Of a stretch of 64,000 bases of DNA, positions 40,849 to 50,585 are shown piece after piece (the first letter of the stretch is position 1; every line of letters begins with the position of its first letter). The notes under the pieces were generated by a model. That model was not told the origin of the DNA. It did not search any database and saw nothing but the letters and a program-made list of their open reading frames with translations. The stretch is taken from assembly GCA_964588325.1 (NCBI GenBank), contig CAZPOR010000003.1:62001-126000 (forward strand), written 5' to 3'. The position numbers and the translations under genes were made by a program. The DNA comes from Thiovibrio sp964588325. GTDB lineage: Bacteria; Desulfobacterota; Desulfobulbia; Desulfobulbales; Desulfurivibrionaceae.

Positions 40849-43413
40849 ATGAATAACGAGATAGACGCTCTGCTCCCGCAGGTACGGCAGCCCAGCAGAT
40901 ACGGCGGCAACGAGCTGCACGTGGTGAAAAAAGAGTGGGATTCGGTTTCCCTCCGCATGGCGCTGGCCTTCCCGGACCTCTACGAGCTCGGCATGTCCCA
41001 CCAGGGATTGCAGATCCTCTACCATATGGTCAACGCACGGGAGGATCTGGTGGCCGAACGGGTCTATATCCCGGACCGCGATCTGGAGGAGCTGCTCCGC
41101 GCCCGCCGCCTGCCCCTGTTTTCCCTGGAGTCGCAGCAGCCGGTGGCTGATTTCGATATCCTCGGCATCACCCTGCCCTACGAACTCTGCTATACCAATA
41201 TCCTCACCATCCTTGATCTGGCCGGACTGCCATTCCGCAGCGCGGACCGCACCGCAGCGCATCCCCTGGTCATCGGCGGCGGGCCCTGCGCCTTCCATCC
41301 CGAGCCGGTGGCGGATTTCTTTGACGCCATTCTTCTCGGAGACGGTGAGGAAGCGGTGCTGGAAATATGCGAGGCGGTTCGCTCGGCCAAGGAAAGCGGG
41401 GAAGACCGGCAAACGGTGTTGGCGCGGCTCAGCCGCATCGAAGGAGTGTATGTCCCTTCCTTTTTTGAGCCGCGCTACGACGAGGGCGGCAAGTTTCTCG
41501 GCATGCGGACGCTTTCCGGCAATGGCGTGGTGCGACGGCGGATTCTTGCCGATCTGGAAGGCGCCACCATCGAGCAGCCCCCCCTGGTGCCGCTTACCCG
41601 GATCGTCCATGACCGACTCGGGTTGGAGATCGCCCGGGGCTGCACCCGCGGCTGCCGTTTCTGCCAGGCGGGGATGATCTACCGGCCGGTGCGGGAGCGC
41701 ACCCCGGAAAAGATCTTTGCCTTGGCCGAAAAGGGCATTGCCGAGGGCGGTTTCGAGGAGCTGGCCCTGCTCTCGCTCTCCACCGGGGATTATTCCTGTC
41801 TGAGCGAGCTGCTGGTCCGGCTGATGAACCGTTTCGCCAAGGAGCATGTCTCCGTGTCCCTGCCGTCCTTGCGGGTCGGCACCCTTACCCCGGCGATCAT
41901 GGAGCAGATCAAGCGGGTGCGCAAGACCGGCTTTACCCTGGCCCCGGAAGCGGGCACCGACCGGTTGCGCAGGGTGATCAATAAGGGGATCACCGAGGAA
42001 GATCTTATGGCCACGGCGGACGCGGCCTATGGTCTGGGCTGGAAATTGATCAAGCTCTACTTCATGTTCGGCCTGCCCACGGAAACCGAGGAGGATGTGG
42101 CCGCGATCCCGGCTCTGGCCCAGAAGGTGCTGAAGGCCGGAAAAGGCGGCAACTGCCGGGTGAACGTCAGCGCCGCGACCTTTGTGCCCAAGCCCCATAC
42201 CGTGTTTGAGCGGGAGCCGCAGCTCTCCATGACCGAAAGCTATGCGCGGATGGATGGTATCAAGAAACGGCTCTATGGCAAGAATTGCACCCTGAAGCGG
42301 CATGATCCGCGGATGAGTTATCTGGAAGGGATTTTTTCCCGGGGCGACCGCCGTCTGAGCCGGTTGCTGGAGGAGGCCTGGCAGCGGGGCGCGCGCATGG
42401 ATGCCTGGTCCGAGCATTTTGATCTGCATCGCTGGCAGGAGGCTGCCGTGGCCTGCGGGCTGGAGCTCGACGGCTACCTGCGCCGCAGGGAAGCGGATGA
42501 GCCGCTCCCCTGGCAGCATCTCGATATCGGGGTCCGGAGCGATTTTTTTGCCGAGGAATACGGCAAGGCGCTGCGGGAAGAATATACCCCGGACTGCCGG
42601 GTGCACGGCTGCCAGCACTGCGGGGTCTGCGACCTGAAGATTCTCAAGCCCGTGGTGCACCGCTGCAAGAGCGAGGAAGCCGGTCCGGAAAATGCGGCAT
42701 GTGAGACGCCCCAGCCAGAGGCCTCTCCGGCAAAACAGGCCGTTCGTCCGCATTTTGTCTACAAGCTCACCTATTCCCGGCTTGGCAATGCCCGGCTGCT
42801 CAGTCATCTGGAGCTGCTCCAGGTCTTTTTCCGTGCCTTCAGCCGGGCCAAGCTGCCGCTGAATTTTTCCCAGGGGTTCAACCCGACCCCCAAGGTGTCC
42901 TTCAGCCCGGCCCTGCCCCTGGGTACGGAAAGTCTGGCCGAGTTTGTTCTCATTGATCTCTCGGAGCCGCTGGCTGATCTTGGCGGTTTTGTGCCTGCGA
43001 TGAACAGGCAACTCCCCGAGGGACTGGTCGTGACCCAGGCCGTGCTTGCGGGCAAGGAGCATGCAGGAACCATGGTCACCACCTACCATCTCCGCTTGCA
43101 AACATTGCCCGCCCAGGCGGAGCTGGACCGGGTCATGGCCCAGGAGGCTTTGCCGGTGGTGGTTCTGCGTAAGGGGCAGGAAAGGCAGCTCGATCTGCGG
43201 CCCCTGCTCCATGGCCTGCGGCTGACCCCGGAGGGCCAGTTGGAGGTCTCCGTGTTCAGCGCGCCCGGACAGCCGGGGGGCAAGCCGGTGGAGGTTGCGA
43301 GCAAACTGTTTGGTTTGACCGAGGAAGAGGCGCGCCGGGCCAGGGTTTTGAAGGTGGCGAGCGAGCCGTATCTGGGCAATGGACAGTGTTCTGCCGCAAA
43401 GGGAGAAGCATAA
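40849..43413 (+). CDS. B12-binding/radical-SAM protein fused to DUF2344 (TIGR03960 type)
   Basis: 854 residues in three parts. The N-terminal B12-binding-like region (about 1-240) is followed by a radical-SAM core with the cluster motif C265-T-R-G-C269-R-F-C272, then RYGLG- and APEAGTDRLR-type strands. A Cys-rich linker is near 585-600 (GCQHCGVCDLK). The C-terminal DUF2344 domain (FVYKLTYSRLGNARLLSHLELLQVFFRAFSRA) is the TIGR03936 part. The fusion is conserved in many anaerobes beside rng and the rplU-rpmA-obgE group, as here. Its substrate is unknown; RNA or tRNA modification is often proposed from gene order. Confidence 0.88.
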   Translation: MNNEIDALLPQVRQPSRYGGNELHVVKKEWDSVSLRMALAFPDLYELGMSHQGLQILYHMVNAREDLVAERVYIPDRDLEELLRARRLPLFSLESQQPVADFDILGITLPYELCYTNILTILDLAGLPFRSADRTAAHPLVIGGGPCAFHPEPVADFFDAILLGDGEEAVLEICEAVRSAKESGEDRQTVLARLSRIEGVYVPSFFEPRYDEGGKFLGMRTLSGNGVVRRRILADLEGATIEQPPLVPLTRIVHDRLGLEIARGCTRGCRFCQAGMIYRPVRERTPEKIFALAEKGIAEGGFEELALLSLSTGDYSCLSELLVRLMNRFAKEHVSVSLPSLRVGTLTPAIMEQIKRVRKTGFTLAPEAGTDRLRRVINKGITEEDLMATADAAYGLGWKLIKLYFMFGLPTETEEDVAAIPALAQKVLKAGKGGNCRVNVSAATFVPKPHTVFEREPQLSMTESYARMDGIKKRLYGKNCTLKRHDPRMSYLEGIFSRGDRRLSRLLEEAWQRGARMDAWSEHFDLHRWQEAAVACGLELDGYLRRREADEPLPWQHLDIGVRSDFFAEEYGKALREEYTPDCRVHGCQHCGVCDLKILKPVVHRCKSEEAGPENAACETPQPEASPAKQAVRPHFVYKLTYSRLGNARLLSHLELLQVFFRAFSRAKLPLNFSQGFNPTPKVSFSPALPLGTESLAEFVLIDLSEPLADLGGFVPAMNRQLPEGLVVTQAVLAGKEHAGTMVTTYHLRLQTLPAQAELDRVMAQEALPVVVLRKGQERQLDLRPLLHGLRLTPEGQLEVSVFSAPGQPGGKPVEVASKLFGLTEEEARRARVLKVASEPYLGNGQCSAAKGEA

Positions 43414-43484
43414 CGCAATGGCGCAAAGGCGCAAAGTTTCAAGTTTTTATGCCGTTATCTCTGCGTCTTTGCGCCATTGCGTTA
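43411..43484. repeat. dispersed repeat family D, best paired copy
   Basis: Left arm TAACGCAATGGCGCAAAG (continuing GCGCAAAG) and right arm CTTTGCGCCATTGCGTTA form a long hairpin directly after the radical-SAM stop codon and just before rng. Confidence 0.85.
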
Positions 43485-43521
43485 TCTTGAATTTTTACAA
43501 TTTATTTGTCTGGTGAGAGTC

Positions 43522-45066
43522 ATGCCTACCGAACTGTTGATCAACGCCACACCCTACGAGATCCGGATTGCCCTGGTGGAACACGGCAATCTGGTGGAGT
43601 TTTACCTGGAGCAGCCCCGGGAGAAGGGGCTGGTGGGCAACATTTACCGGGGCAGAGTTGTCCGGGTGCTCTCCGGCATGCAGGCGGCCTTTGTGGATAT
43701 CGGCCTGGAGCGCACCGGTTTTCTCTATGTGGACGATATCCATATCAGCACCGACGACTTTGAAAAACGGCTGGCCAAGTGCGATCGCCACGACGAATGT
43801 GCCGGAACCGGCTGCTGTGGCAACGAGAACCCGGATTCCCTCTGCCGGCGCACCCCAGGTCTGAACATCGGAGATTTGCTCACCGAGGGGCAGAACATCC
43901 TGGTGCAGATCTGCAAGGAACCCCTCGGCACCAAGGGGGCGAGGCTGACCTGCAATATCACCCTGCCCTGCAGGAATCTGGTCTTCATGCCCATGACCGA
44001 TCATATCGGGATCTCGCGCAAGATCGAAGACGAAACCGTCCGCAAGCAGCTCCGGCAGGACATTGAAGCCCTGCGCCCCGCCGGCACCGGCTTTATCGTC
44101 CGGACCGTGGCAGAGAACGCCACCAACGAGGATCTGGAGGCGGATATGGAGTTTCTCCTCCACACCTGGGGGGAGATTCAGGATATTGCGGTCAAGGCCG
44201 CAGTCCCCAGCCTGGTGTATGAGGATCTCGACATCACTCTGCGGGTGGTGCGCGATATCTTTTCCCCGGAGGTGGAGCGGGTTGTGGTCGATGATCTGAA
44301 GACCTTCAACCGGGTGCAGCAGTTCGTGGAGACCTTTGCCCCGCGTTTGAATGGCCGGGTGCAGCTTTCGGAAAGCCCGATTCCTCTGTTTGACAGCCAC
44401 GGGGTCGAGATGGACATCAACCGGGCGCTGGATAAAAAGATATGGCTCCGCTGCGGTGGGTATATCATCATCGAAACCACCGAGGCCCTCACGGTCATCG
44501 ACGTGAACACTGGCCGGTATGTGGGCAAAAGCGGGCTTGAGGAGACCATCTTCAAGACCAACATGGAGGCGGTCAAGGAGATCGCCTATCAGCTCCGGCT
44601 GCGCAATATCGGCGGGATTATCATTGTCGATTTCATCGATATGGAAGAAGAGGCCCACCGGGAAGAGGTCTTTTCCGCCTTCAAGGAGGCGGCTAAAAAG
44701 GACAAGAGCCGGATCAACATCCTCCGGGTTTCCGAGTTCGGCCTGGTGCAGATGACCCGCAAGCGCAACAGGGAGGATCTGCGGCACATGATGTGCGAGC
44801 CCTGCCTCTATTGCCACGGTGACGGCATGCTGAAGTCGGGCCGGACCATCTGCTATGAAATTTTCCGCAAGGTGGAGCGCGAGGCCATGAAAGCCCTGGC
44901 GGACAATGTCGTTCTCAAGGTGCACCCGAGGGTGGCGGCCATGATGCTCAAGGAGGAGGCGGCAACCATCGACTACCTCCAGGGCGCTACGGGCAAACAG
45001 ATCATCATTGAACCGGTGCGCGATGTGCATCTGGAAAAATACGAGATTCTCTGGGGCAGGGAATAA
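43522..45066 (+). CDS. rng: ribonuclease E/G family protein (RNase G)
   Basis: 514 residues. Opens with ELLINATPYEIRIALVE, then an S1 RNA-binding domain (NIYRGRVVRVLSGMQAAFVDIGLERTGFLY). The catalytic core has IIIETTEALTVIDVNTGRYVG and FIDMEEEAHREEVF; the two Asp that hold Mg are present. A zinc-link CxxC (CEPCLYCHGDG) follows. Unusually, the S1 domain carries a Cys-rich insertion (Cys 87, 93, 98, 99 and 108) between the strand ending HISTDDFEKRLAK and NIGDLLTEGQ. The ATG at 43522 follows GGTGAGAG. It processes 16S rRNA and decays mRNA in other bacteria. Confidence 0.94.
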   Translation: MPTELLINATPYEIRIALVEHGNLVEFYLEQPREKGLVGNIYRGRVVRVLSGMQAAFVDIGLERTGFLYVDDIHISTDDFEKRLAKCDRHDECAGTGCCGNENPDSLCRRTPGLNIGDLLTEGQNILVQICKEPLGTKGARLTCNITLPCRNLVFMPMTDHIGISRKIEDETVRKQLRQDIEALRPAGTGFIVRTVAENATNEDLEADMEFLLHTWGEIQDIAVKAAVPSLVYEDLDITLRVVRDIFSPEVERVVVDDLKTFNRVQQFVETFAPRLNGRVQLSESPIPLFDSHGVEMDINRALDKKIWLRCGGYIIIETTEALTVIDVNTGRYVGKSGLEETIFKTNMEAVKEIAYQLRLRNIGGIIIVDFIDMEEEAHREEVFSAFKEAAKKDKSRINILRVSEFGLVQMTRKRNREDLRHMMCEPCLYCHGDGMLKSGRTICYEIFRKVEREAMKALADNVVLKVHPRVAAMMLKEEAATIDYLQGATGKQIIIEPVRDVHLEKYEILWGRE

Positions 45067-45134
45067 CGCCCGGATCAGGGATGGTAAAAGAGTGACGCAG
45101 GGACGGGTTTTGCTGGAAAAGGGGATATTCTTGC

Positions 45135-45162
45135 TTGACAATGTAGCCCTGTATGGTATTAA
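45135..45162 (+). promoter_or_regulatory. sigma-70 promoter of rplU-rpmA-obgE
   Basis: TTGACA, 16 bp, TATTAA, 166 bp upstream of the rplU ATG. The long leader between them may hold a structured regulatory RNA, but none was identified. Confidence 0.65.
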
Positions 45163-45327
45163 GATCGGTTTCACGCACTAGGCGAGATTGGCTTGTCCAT
45201 CCCTTGTGTCCGGCGGTTTTCGGCAGCATGCGAAGCCCTCGGGGTGCGGATAAAGAAGAAGTGTTGTTCACCGAGCCGGCTGGCATCAGCCGTTTATCTT
45301 TTGAAGAGTTCAGTTGTTGGAGGAATT

Positions 45328-45639
45328 ATGTACGCAATCATTCGTACCGGCGGTAAACAGTATCAGGTTGCACCTGGCGAGCGTGTCCGGGTTGAGAAAC
45401 TTGCCGGCAATATTGGTGATACCATTGAGTTGTCCGATGTTCTCCTCATTGCCGACGGGGAAGAGGTCAAGATCGGCCAGCCCGTTCTTGCCGGGGCCAA
45501 GGTCATGGCCTGTATCGTCGAGCAGGACAAGGCCAAGAAGGTTCTGATCTTCAAGAAAAGACGCCGTAAGGCCTATCGCGTGAAAACCGGTCATCGCCAG
45601 CCGTTTACCTCCCTTGAGATCAAGGAGATTTCCGCCTAA
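45328..45639 (+). CDS. rplU: 50S ribosomal protein L21
   Basis: 103 residues, normal for L21. MYAIIRTGGKQYQVAPGERVRVEKL is diagnostic, with KRRRKAYRVKTGHRQPFTSLEI at the end. Ribosome-binding site GGAGGAATT right before the ATG at 45328. Confidence 0.98.
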   Translation: MYAIIRTGGKQYQVAPGERVRVEKLAGNIGDTIELSDVLLIADGEEVKIGQPVLAGAKVMACIVEQDKAKKVLIFKKRRRKAYRVKTGHRQPFTSLEIKEISA

Positions 45640-45718
45640 CAGGGCTGAAAGCGGTGTGGGCAGTCGAAAAAACAACTGGGGCGAGTGAACAACGCCATCA
45701 GAATTGAAATACGTAAAA

Positions 45719-45828
45719 TGTAAACGTTTAGCAGTGCCGCAGATGCGCGAAAGAGGCCTGCGAGCTATAGCCAGTCTATGCGAGCGGGCCGATGACAAAG
45801 CAGGTGTGATGCTGCTGAACGTTTACAA
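45719..45828. repeat. imperfect inverted repeat between rplU and rpmA
   Basis: Arms TGTAAACGTTTAGCAG and CTGCTGAACGTTTACA (15 of 16 pair) around about 78 bases, in the 206-bp spacer. The spacer is unusually long for this normally tight operon. Confidence 0.65.
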
Positions 45829-45845
45829 ACACACGAGGTGTTATT

Positions 45846-46124
45846 GTGGCACATAAGAAAGCGGGCGGCAGCTCAAAAAACGGTCGTGACAGTAATTCAC
45901 AACGGCGGGGGATCAAGAGGTTCGGCGGGCAGGTTGTCCGGGCCGGCAATATCCTCGTGCGGCAGGTTGGCACCAAGATCCACCCCGGCAAAAATGTCGG
46001 CCTGGGGCGTGATTTCACCCTCTTTGCCATGATTGACGGCGTTGTAAAATATGAAGAGTTTGGCCGCAACAGAAAACGGGTCAGCATCTACCCGGTTGAA
46101 GCCAAGGCAGAGATAGCGGCGTAA
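45846..46124 (+). CDS. rpmA: 50S ribosomal protein L27
   Basis: 92 residues. AHKKAGGSSKNGRDSNSQRRGIKRFGGQ is the standard L27 start; the mature N-terminus reaches the peptidyl-transferase centre. GTG start at 45846 with an AGGTG upstream. There is no Firmicutes-type N-terminal extension. Confidence 0.98.
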   Translation: MAHKKAGGSSKNGRDSNSQRRGIKRFGGQVVRAGNILVRQVGTKIHPGKNVGLGRDFTLFAMIDGVVKYEEFGRNRKRVSIYPVEAKAEIAA

Positions 46125-46207
46125 GGAGCTGTCCGCAGCCGCGTTGTTGACGAGGCTGCGCATGGCGATAGCCGGAAAAGCAGTGCCTGTTTCGCAACAG
46201 CTCTTTC
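46123..46207. repeat. inverted repeat between rpmA and obgE (family E arms)
   Basis: AAGGAGCTGT at the left and TTTCGCAACAGCTCTTT at the right. The right arm resembles TTTCGTTACGGCTCCTT at 34085-34101. Confidence 0.5.
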
Positions 46208-46288
46208 ATAGTGTGTGCCTGCTGCTGCGTTGGCACTGTAACGTGTGCCGCAGCAGCCTCCGGCAGAAATCTTATACTGGCGGCGACG

Positions 46289-47296
46289 ATGGCGTTTATC
46301 GATGAAGCAAAGTTCTTTGTCAAGGCCGGAGACGGCGGCAATGGATGTTTGAGTTTCCGACGGGAAAAGTTTGTTCCCAAAGGCGGCCCCGACGGGGGTG
46401 ATGGCGGCGATGGGGGCTCGGTTATAATCGAGGCCTCACGCAAGCTTGCCTCTCTTCTTGATTTTCGTTTTAAATCCCACTTTCTCGCGCAGAATGGCAC
46501 TCCCGGTCGCGGCAAGAGGATGTACGGCCGCAAGGGGGAGAGTTTTACCCTCTATGTGCCCCTCGGTTCCATCCTTAAGGATGCGGAAACCGGGGAGGTT
46601 CTCGCCGAACTGCTGCATGAGGGCGACAGCTTTCTTGCAGCCCGGGGCGGCGAGGGCGGCAAGGGCAATGTCCATTTTGCCACGGCCCAGAACCGGGCGC
46701 CCCGCATTGCCACCAAGGGCCAGGAAGGGGAGGAGCGCTGGTTGCGCATCGAGTTGAAGCTCCTGGCGGATATCGGTCTGATCGGTCTGCCCAACGCCGG
46801 CAAATCCACGCTGCTTTCCAAGCTCTCCGCTGCCAACCCCAAGGTCGCGCCCTATCCCTTCACCACCCTTGAGCCGCAGCTTGGCGTCATGAATCTTCCC
46901 GATTCCGGCGCGTATATCATTGCGGATATCCCTGGCCTGATCGAGGGGGCGCATACCGGGGCCGGGCTGGGACACAAGTTTCTCCGGCACATCGAACGCA
47001 CCCAGATACTCCTCCATATCATTGACGCTTCCTCCCCGGAGGAACAGCCTTTAGAGGAGTACCGCACCCTGGAAAACGAGTTGCGCGTCTACAATGATGA
47101 GTTGATGGACCGGCAGAGGCTGGTGGTGCTCAACAAGATAGATCTGCTGGAAGACGAGCAACGGCTTACGGCCTTGCAGGAGCAGTTTTTCACAGCGGAG
47201 GGAGTCAGGCCGCTGGCCATTTCGGCGCTTACCGGGCAAGGGCTCGCGCAGTTGCAGGAAGCGTTGGGAGAGATGCTGACAGAAAGAGAGGCGTGA
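46289..47296 (+). CDS. obgE: Obg GTPase
   Basis: 335 residues. Glycine-rich OBG fold (GDGGNGCLSFRREKF, GGPDGGDGGDGGSV), then the G domain with GLPNAGKSTLLSKLS, the DIPGLIEGA switch, NKIDLL and the SALTG-like end. It binds the 50S subunit and acts in late ribosome assembly. The start at 46289 (MAFIDEAKFFVKAG) is set by the domain boundary; the ribosome-binding site is weak. Confidence 0.97.
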   Translation: MAFIDEAKFFVKAGDGGNGCLSFRREKFVPKGGPDGGDGGDGGSVIIEASRKLASLLDFRFKSHFLAQNGTPGRGKRMYGRKGESFTLYVPLGSILKDAETGEVLAELLHEGDSFLAARGGEGGKGNVHFATAQNRAPRIATKGQEGEERWLRIELKLLADIGLIGLPNAGKSTLLSKLSAANPKVAPYPFTTLEPQLGVMNLPDSGAYIIADIPGLIEGAHTGAGLGHKFLRHIERTQILLHIIDASSPEEQPLEEYRTLENELRVYNDELMDRQRLVVLNKIDLLEDEQRLTALQEQFFTAEGVRPLAISALTGQGLAQLQEALGEMLTEREA

Positions 47297-48453
47297 TGAC
47301 CACAGCGATGGAGCATGACGAAGACCTGGCGCTGCGCCGCCGGTTTCTGGATCGGGCCAAAAGGGTAGTGATCAAGGTGGGCAGCGCCGTCCTTACCACC
47401 AGGGAGGGATTGAATCTGCCCGTGCTGGATGCTCTGGCCAAGGAGATTTGCGTCCTGCGGCAGAGCGGGCGGCAGGTGATTCTGGTCAGCTCCGGCGCGG
47501 TCGCGGCCGGCCGCCGCAAGATGGGCCTTGGCGACCGTGCCTTGACCCTGCGGGAAAAACAGGCTGCCGCCGCCATCGGCCAGAGCAGCCTGATGCGTTC
47601 CTATGAAAAGATCTTCGAGCAATTGGGCCAGAAGGTGGCCCAGGTGCTGCTTACCCACGACGCCCTGTCCCACCGGGACCGGTATCTCAATGTCCGCAAC
47701 ACCCTCTTTACCCTGCTGGACTGGGGCTTGGTTCCCATCATCAACGAAAACGATACGGTTTCCGTCGAAGAGTTGCGCTTTGGCGACAACGACGCCCTGG
47801 GCGCCATGGTCACCAACCTCACCGAGGCGGATATCTTTGTCTGCCTGACCGATGTCTCCGGCCTGTTTTCCGCCAATCCCCTCACCAACCCCGATGCCAA
47901 GCCGGTTCATACCGTGGCCAAGATCGACAACACGGTGCAGGGCATGGTCGGCAAGATGGTGAGCGGCGTGGGCACCGGCGGCATGGGCAGCAAGGTCAAG
48001 GCCGCCAAGATGGTTTCGGCGCGGGGCGGTTGTTGCTTCATCGGGCCGGGCCGTGAGCCGGATACCATCTCCAGGCTTTTCGCCGGGGAGCTGGTCGGCA
48101 CTTTTTTTCTGCCCCAGGCGGAAAAACTGGCGAGCCGCAAGCATTGGATTGCCTATACCCTGCGTCCGCAAGGGTCTCTGGTTCTTGATGGTGGGGCGTG
48201 CAAGGCAGTGCTGCAAGGGGGCAAAAGCCTGCTTCCCTCGGGGATTATCGAGGTCCGTGGCAAGTTCGGCATCGGGGCGCCGGTGCATTGCGTCAACGAA
48301 CAGGGCGAGCCTCTGGCCGCCGGGCTGGTCAACTACGCATCCGGCGATATCGACCGGATCAAAGGCGTGAAAACCAATCAGATCGAACAGATGCTGGAGC
48401 GGCCCAAGGACAGCGACGAGGTTATTCATAGAGATAACTTGGTTATTCTCTGA
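47296..48453 (+). CDS. proB: glutamate 5-kinase
   Basis: 385 residues. First step of proline synthesis. The amino-acid-kinase domain has VVIKVGSAVLTT, LVSSGAVAAGRRKMG, and the proline-feedback loop region with INENDTVSVEELRFGDND. A C-terminal PUA domain is included (SLLPSGIIEVRGKFGIGAPV). The start overlaps the obgE stop (TGATG), giving coupling. Its partner proA follows after a repeat-bearing gap. Confidence 0.96.
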   Translation: MTTAMEHDEDLALRRRFLDRAKRVVIKVGSAVLTTREGLNLPVLDALAKEICVLRQSGRQVILVSSGAVAAGRRKMGLGDRALTLREKQAAAAIGQSSLMRSYEKIFEQLGQKVAQVLLTHDALSHRDRYLNVRNTLFTLLDWGLVPIINENDTVSVEELRFGDNDALGAMVTNLTEADIFVCLTDVSGLFSANPLTNPDAKPVHTVAKIDNTVQGMVGKMVSGVGTGGMGSKVKAAKMVSARGGCCFIGPGREPDTISRLFAGELVGTFFLPQAEKLASRKHWIAYTLRPQGSLVLDGGACKAVLQGGKSLLPSGIIEVRGKFGIGAPVHCVNEQGEPLAAGLVNYASGDIDRIKGVKTNQIEQMLERPKDSDEVIHRDNLVIL

Positions 48454-48512
48454 GAAGTGTAAAAACGGCGTGAGGATAACAGAAGAGGATCGTGCTGTTG
48501 CAATTGCTGTAT

Positions 48513-48597
48513 GAAGTTGTCACCCCGGTGAAAACCGGGGTCCAGGTTTGCTGGTGCCATTGAAAAACTGGATTCCGGCTTTCGCCGGAATGACGGA
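48513..48597. repeat. dispersed repeat family B, paired copy
   Basis: CACCCCGGTGAAAACCGGGG-TCCAG and CTGGATTCCGGCTTTCGCCGGAATGACGG, two palindromes with mirrored ends, in the 174-bp gap between proB and proA. Confidence 0.8.
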
Positions 48598-48627
48598 GGT
48601 CATTATTCTAAGTTGTGGAGTACACAT

Positions 48628-49884
<1,257 letters not shown>

Positions 49885-49906
49885 GCAGGACCCCGGAGAG
49901 AGCAGG

Positions 49907-50575
49907 GTGGAACTTCCCCATAACCTCGGCCAGCGGGTCGGCATCCTGGGCGGCACCTTTGACCCGGTGCATAACGGCCATCTCGCCGTTGCCGAGGCTG
50001 TCCGCAAGGCGCTGGATCTTTCGAGCATCCTTTTTGTCCCCGCCTTTCTGCCCCCGCACAAACCGACCTACACCATCTCCGCCTTTGCGCACCGGGCCGC
50101 GATGCTGGAGCTGGCCGTGCCCGGGGAAGCCGGTTTTTTTGTCTCCAGGCTGGAGGCTCAACGCGTGGGGCCTTCCTTCAGCATCGATACCCTGAAGGCC
50201 TTGCGTCTTTGGCTGGGGCCCGGGATCGAGCTGTTTTTCATCATCGGCATGGATGCCTTTGCCGAGATCCATACCTGGAAAGCTCATCGGGAGCTGCTGG
50301 ATTACGCCTCTTTTGCGGTGATCGGCAGGCCTGACCATTGTCGACAGTCGTGCGGGCAGACCGTGGCCACACATTTCCCCGGCTATACTTTTGTGGAAAA
50401 TCAAGGGTGCTGGCTGGGAGAGCCCGGACGGGGCGCCATCCACCCGGTGGCCATGGCGCCGGTGAAGGTTTCTTCCACCGGGATCCGGGAGGCAATCCGG
50501 CAGGGCAGATCTGTCCGGGCTCTTGTCCCCGCATCAGTGGCGGACTATATTGCTGTCCAGGGTCTCTATCGGTGA
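49907..50575 (+). CDS. nadD: nicotinate-nucleotide adenylyltransferase
   Basis: 222 residues. The nucleotidyltransferase motif is GILGGTFDPVHNGHL, and the ISSTxIR motif is VSSTGIREAI near the C-terminus. Makes deamido-NAD in NAD synthesis. GTG start at 49907 with GAGAGCAGG upstream. The neighbourhood (obgE-proB-proA-nadD) is common in proteobacteria. Confidence 0.95.
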   Translation: MELPHNLGQRVGILGGTFDPVHNGHLAVAEAVRKALDLSSILFVPAFLPPHKPTYTISAFAHRAAMLELAVPGEAGFFVSRLEAQRVGPSFSIDTLKALRLWLGPGIELFFIIGMDAFAEIHTWKAHRELLDYASFAVIGRPDHCRQSCGQTVATHFPGYTFVENQGCWLGEPGRGAIHPVAMAPVKVSSTGIREAIRQGRSVRALVPASVADYIAVQGLYR

Positions 50576-50585
50576 TGTCTCTGCT

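Noticed and set aside
40843..43434. Long antisense open frame of about 860 codons opposite the radical-SAM gene
   Set aside because: It mirrors a well-conserved gene in a high-GC region, has no ribosome-binding site and a His/Gly/Gln-rich composition. Similar antisense frames opposite fliI (8271-10139), ileS, rng and malQ were dropped for the same reason.
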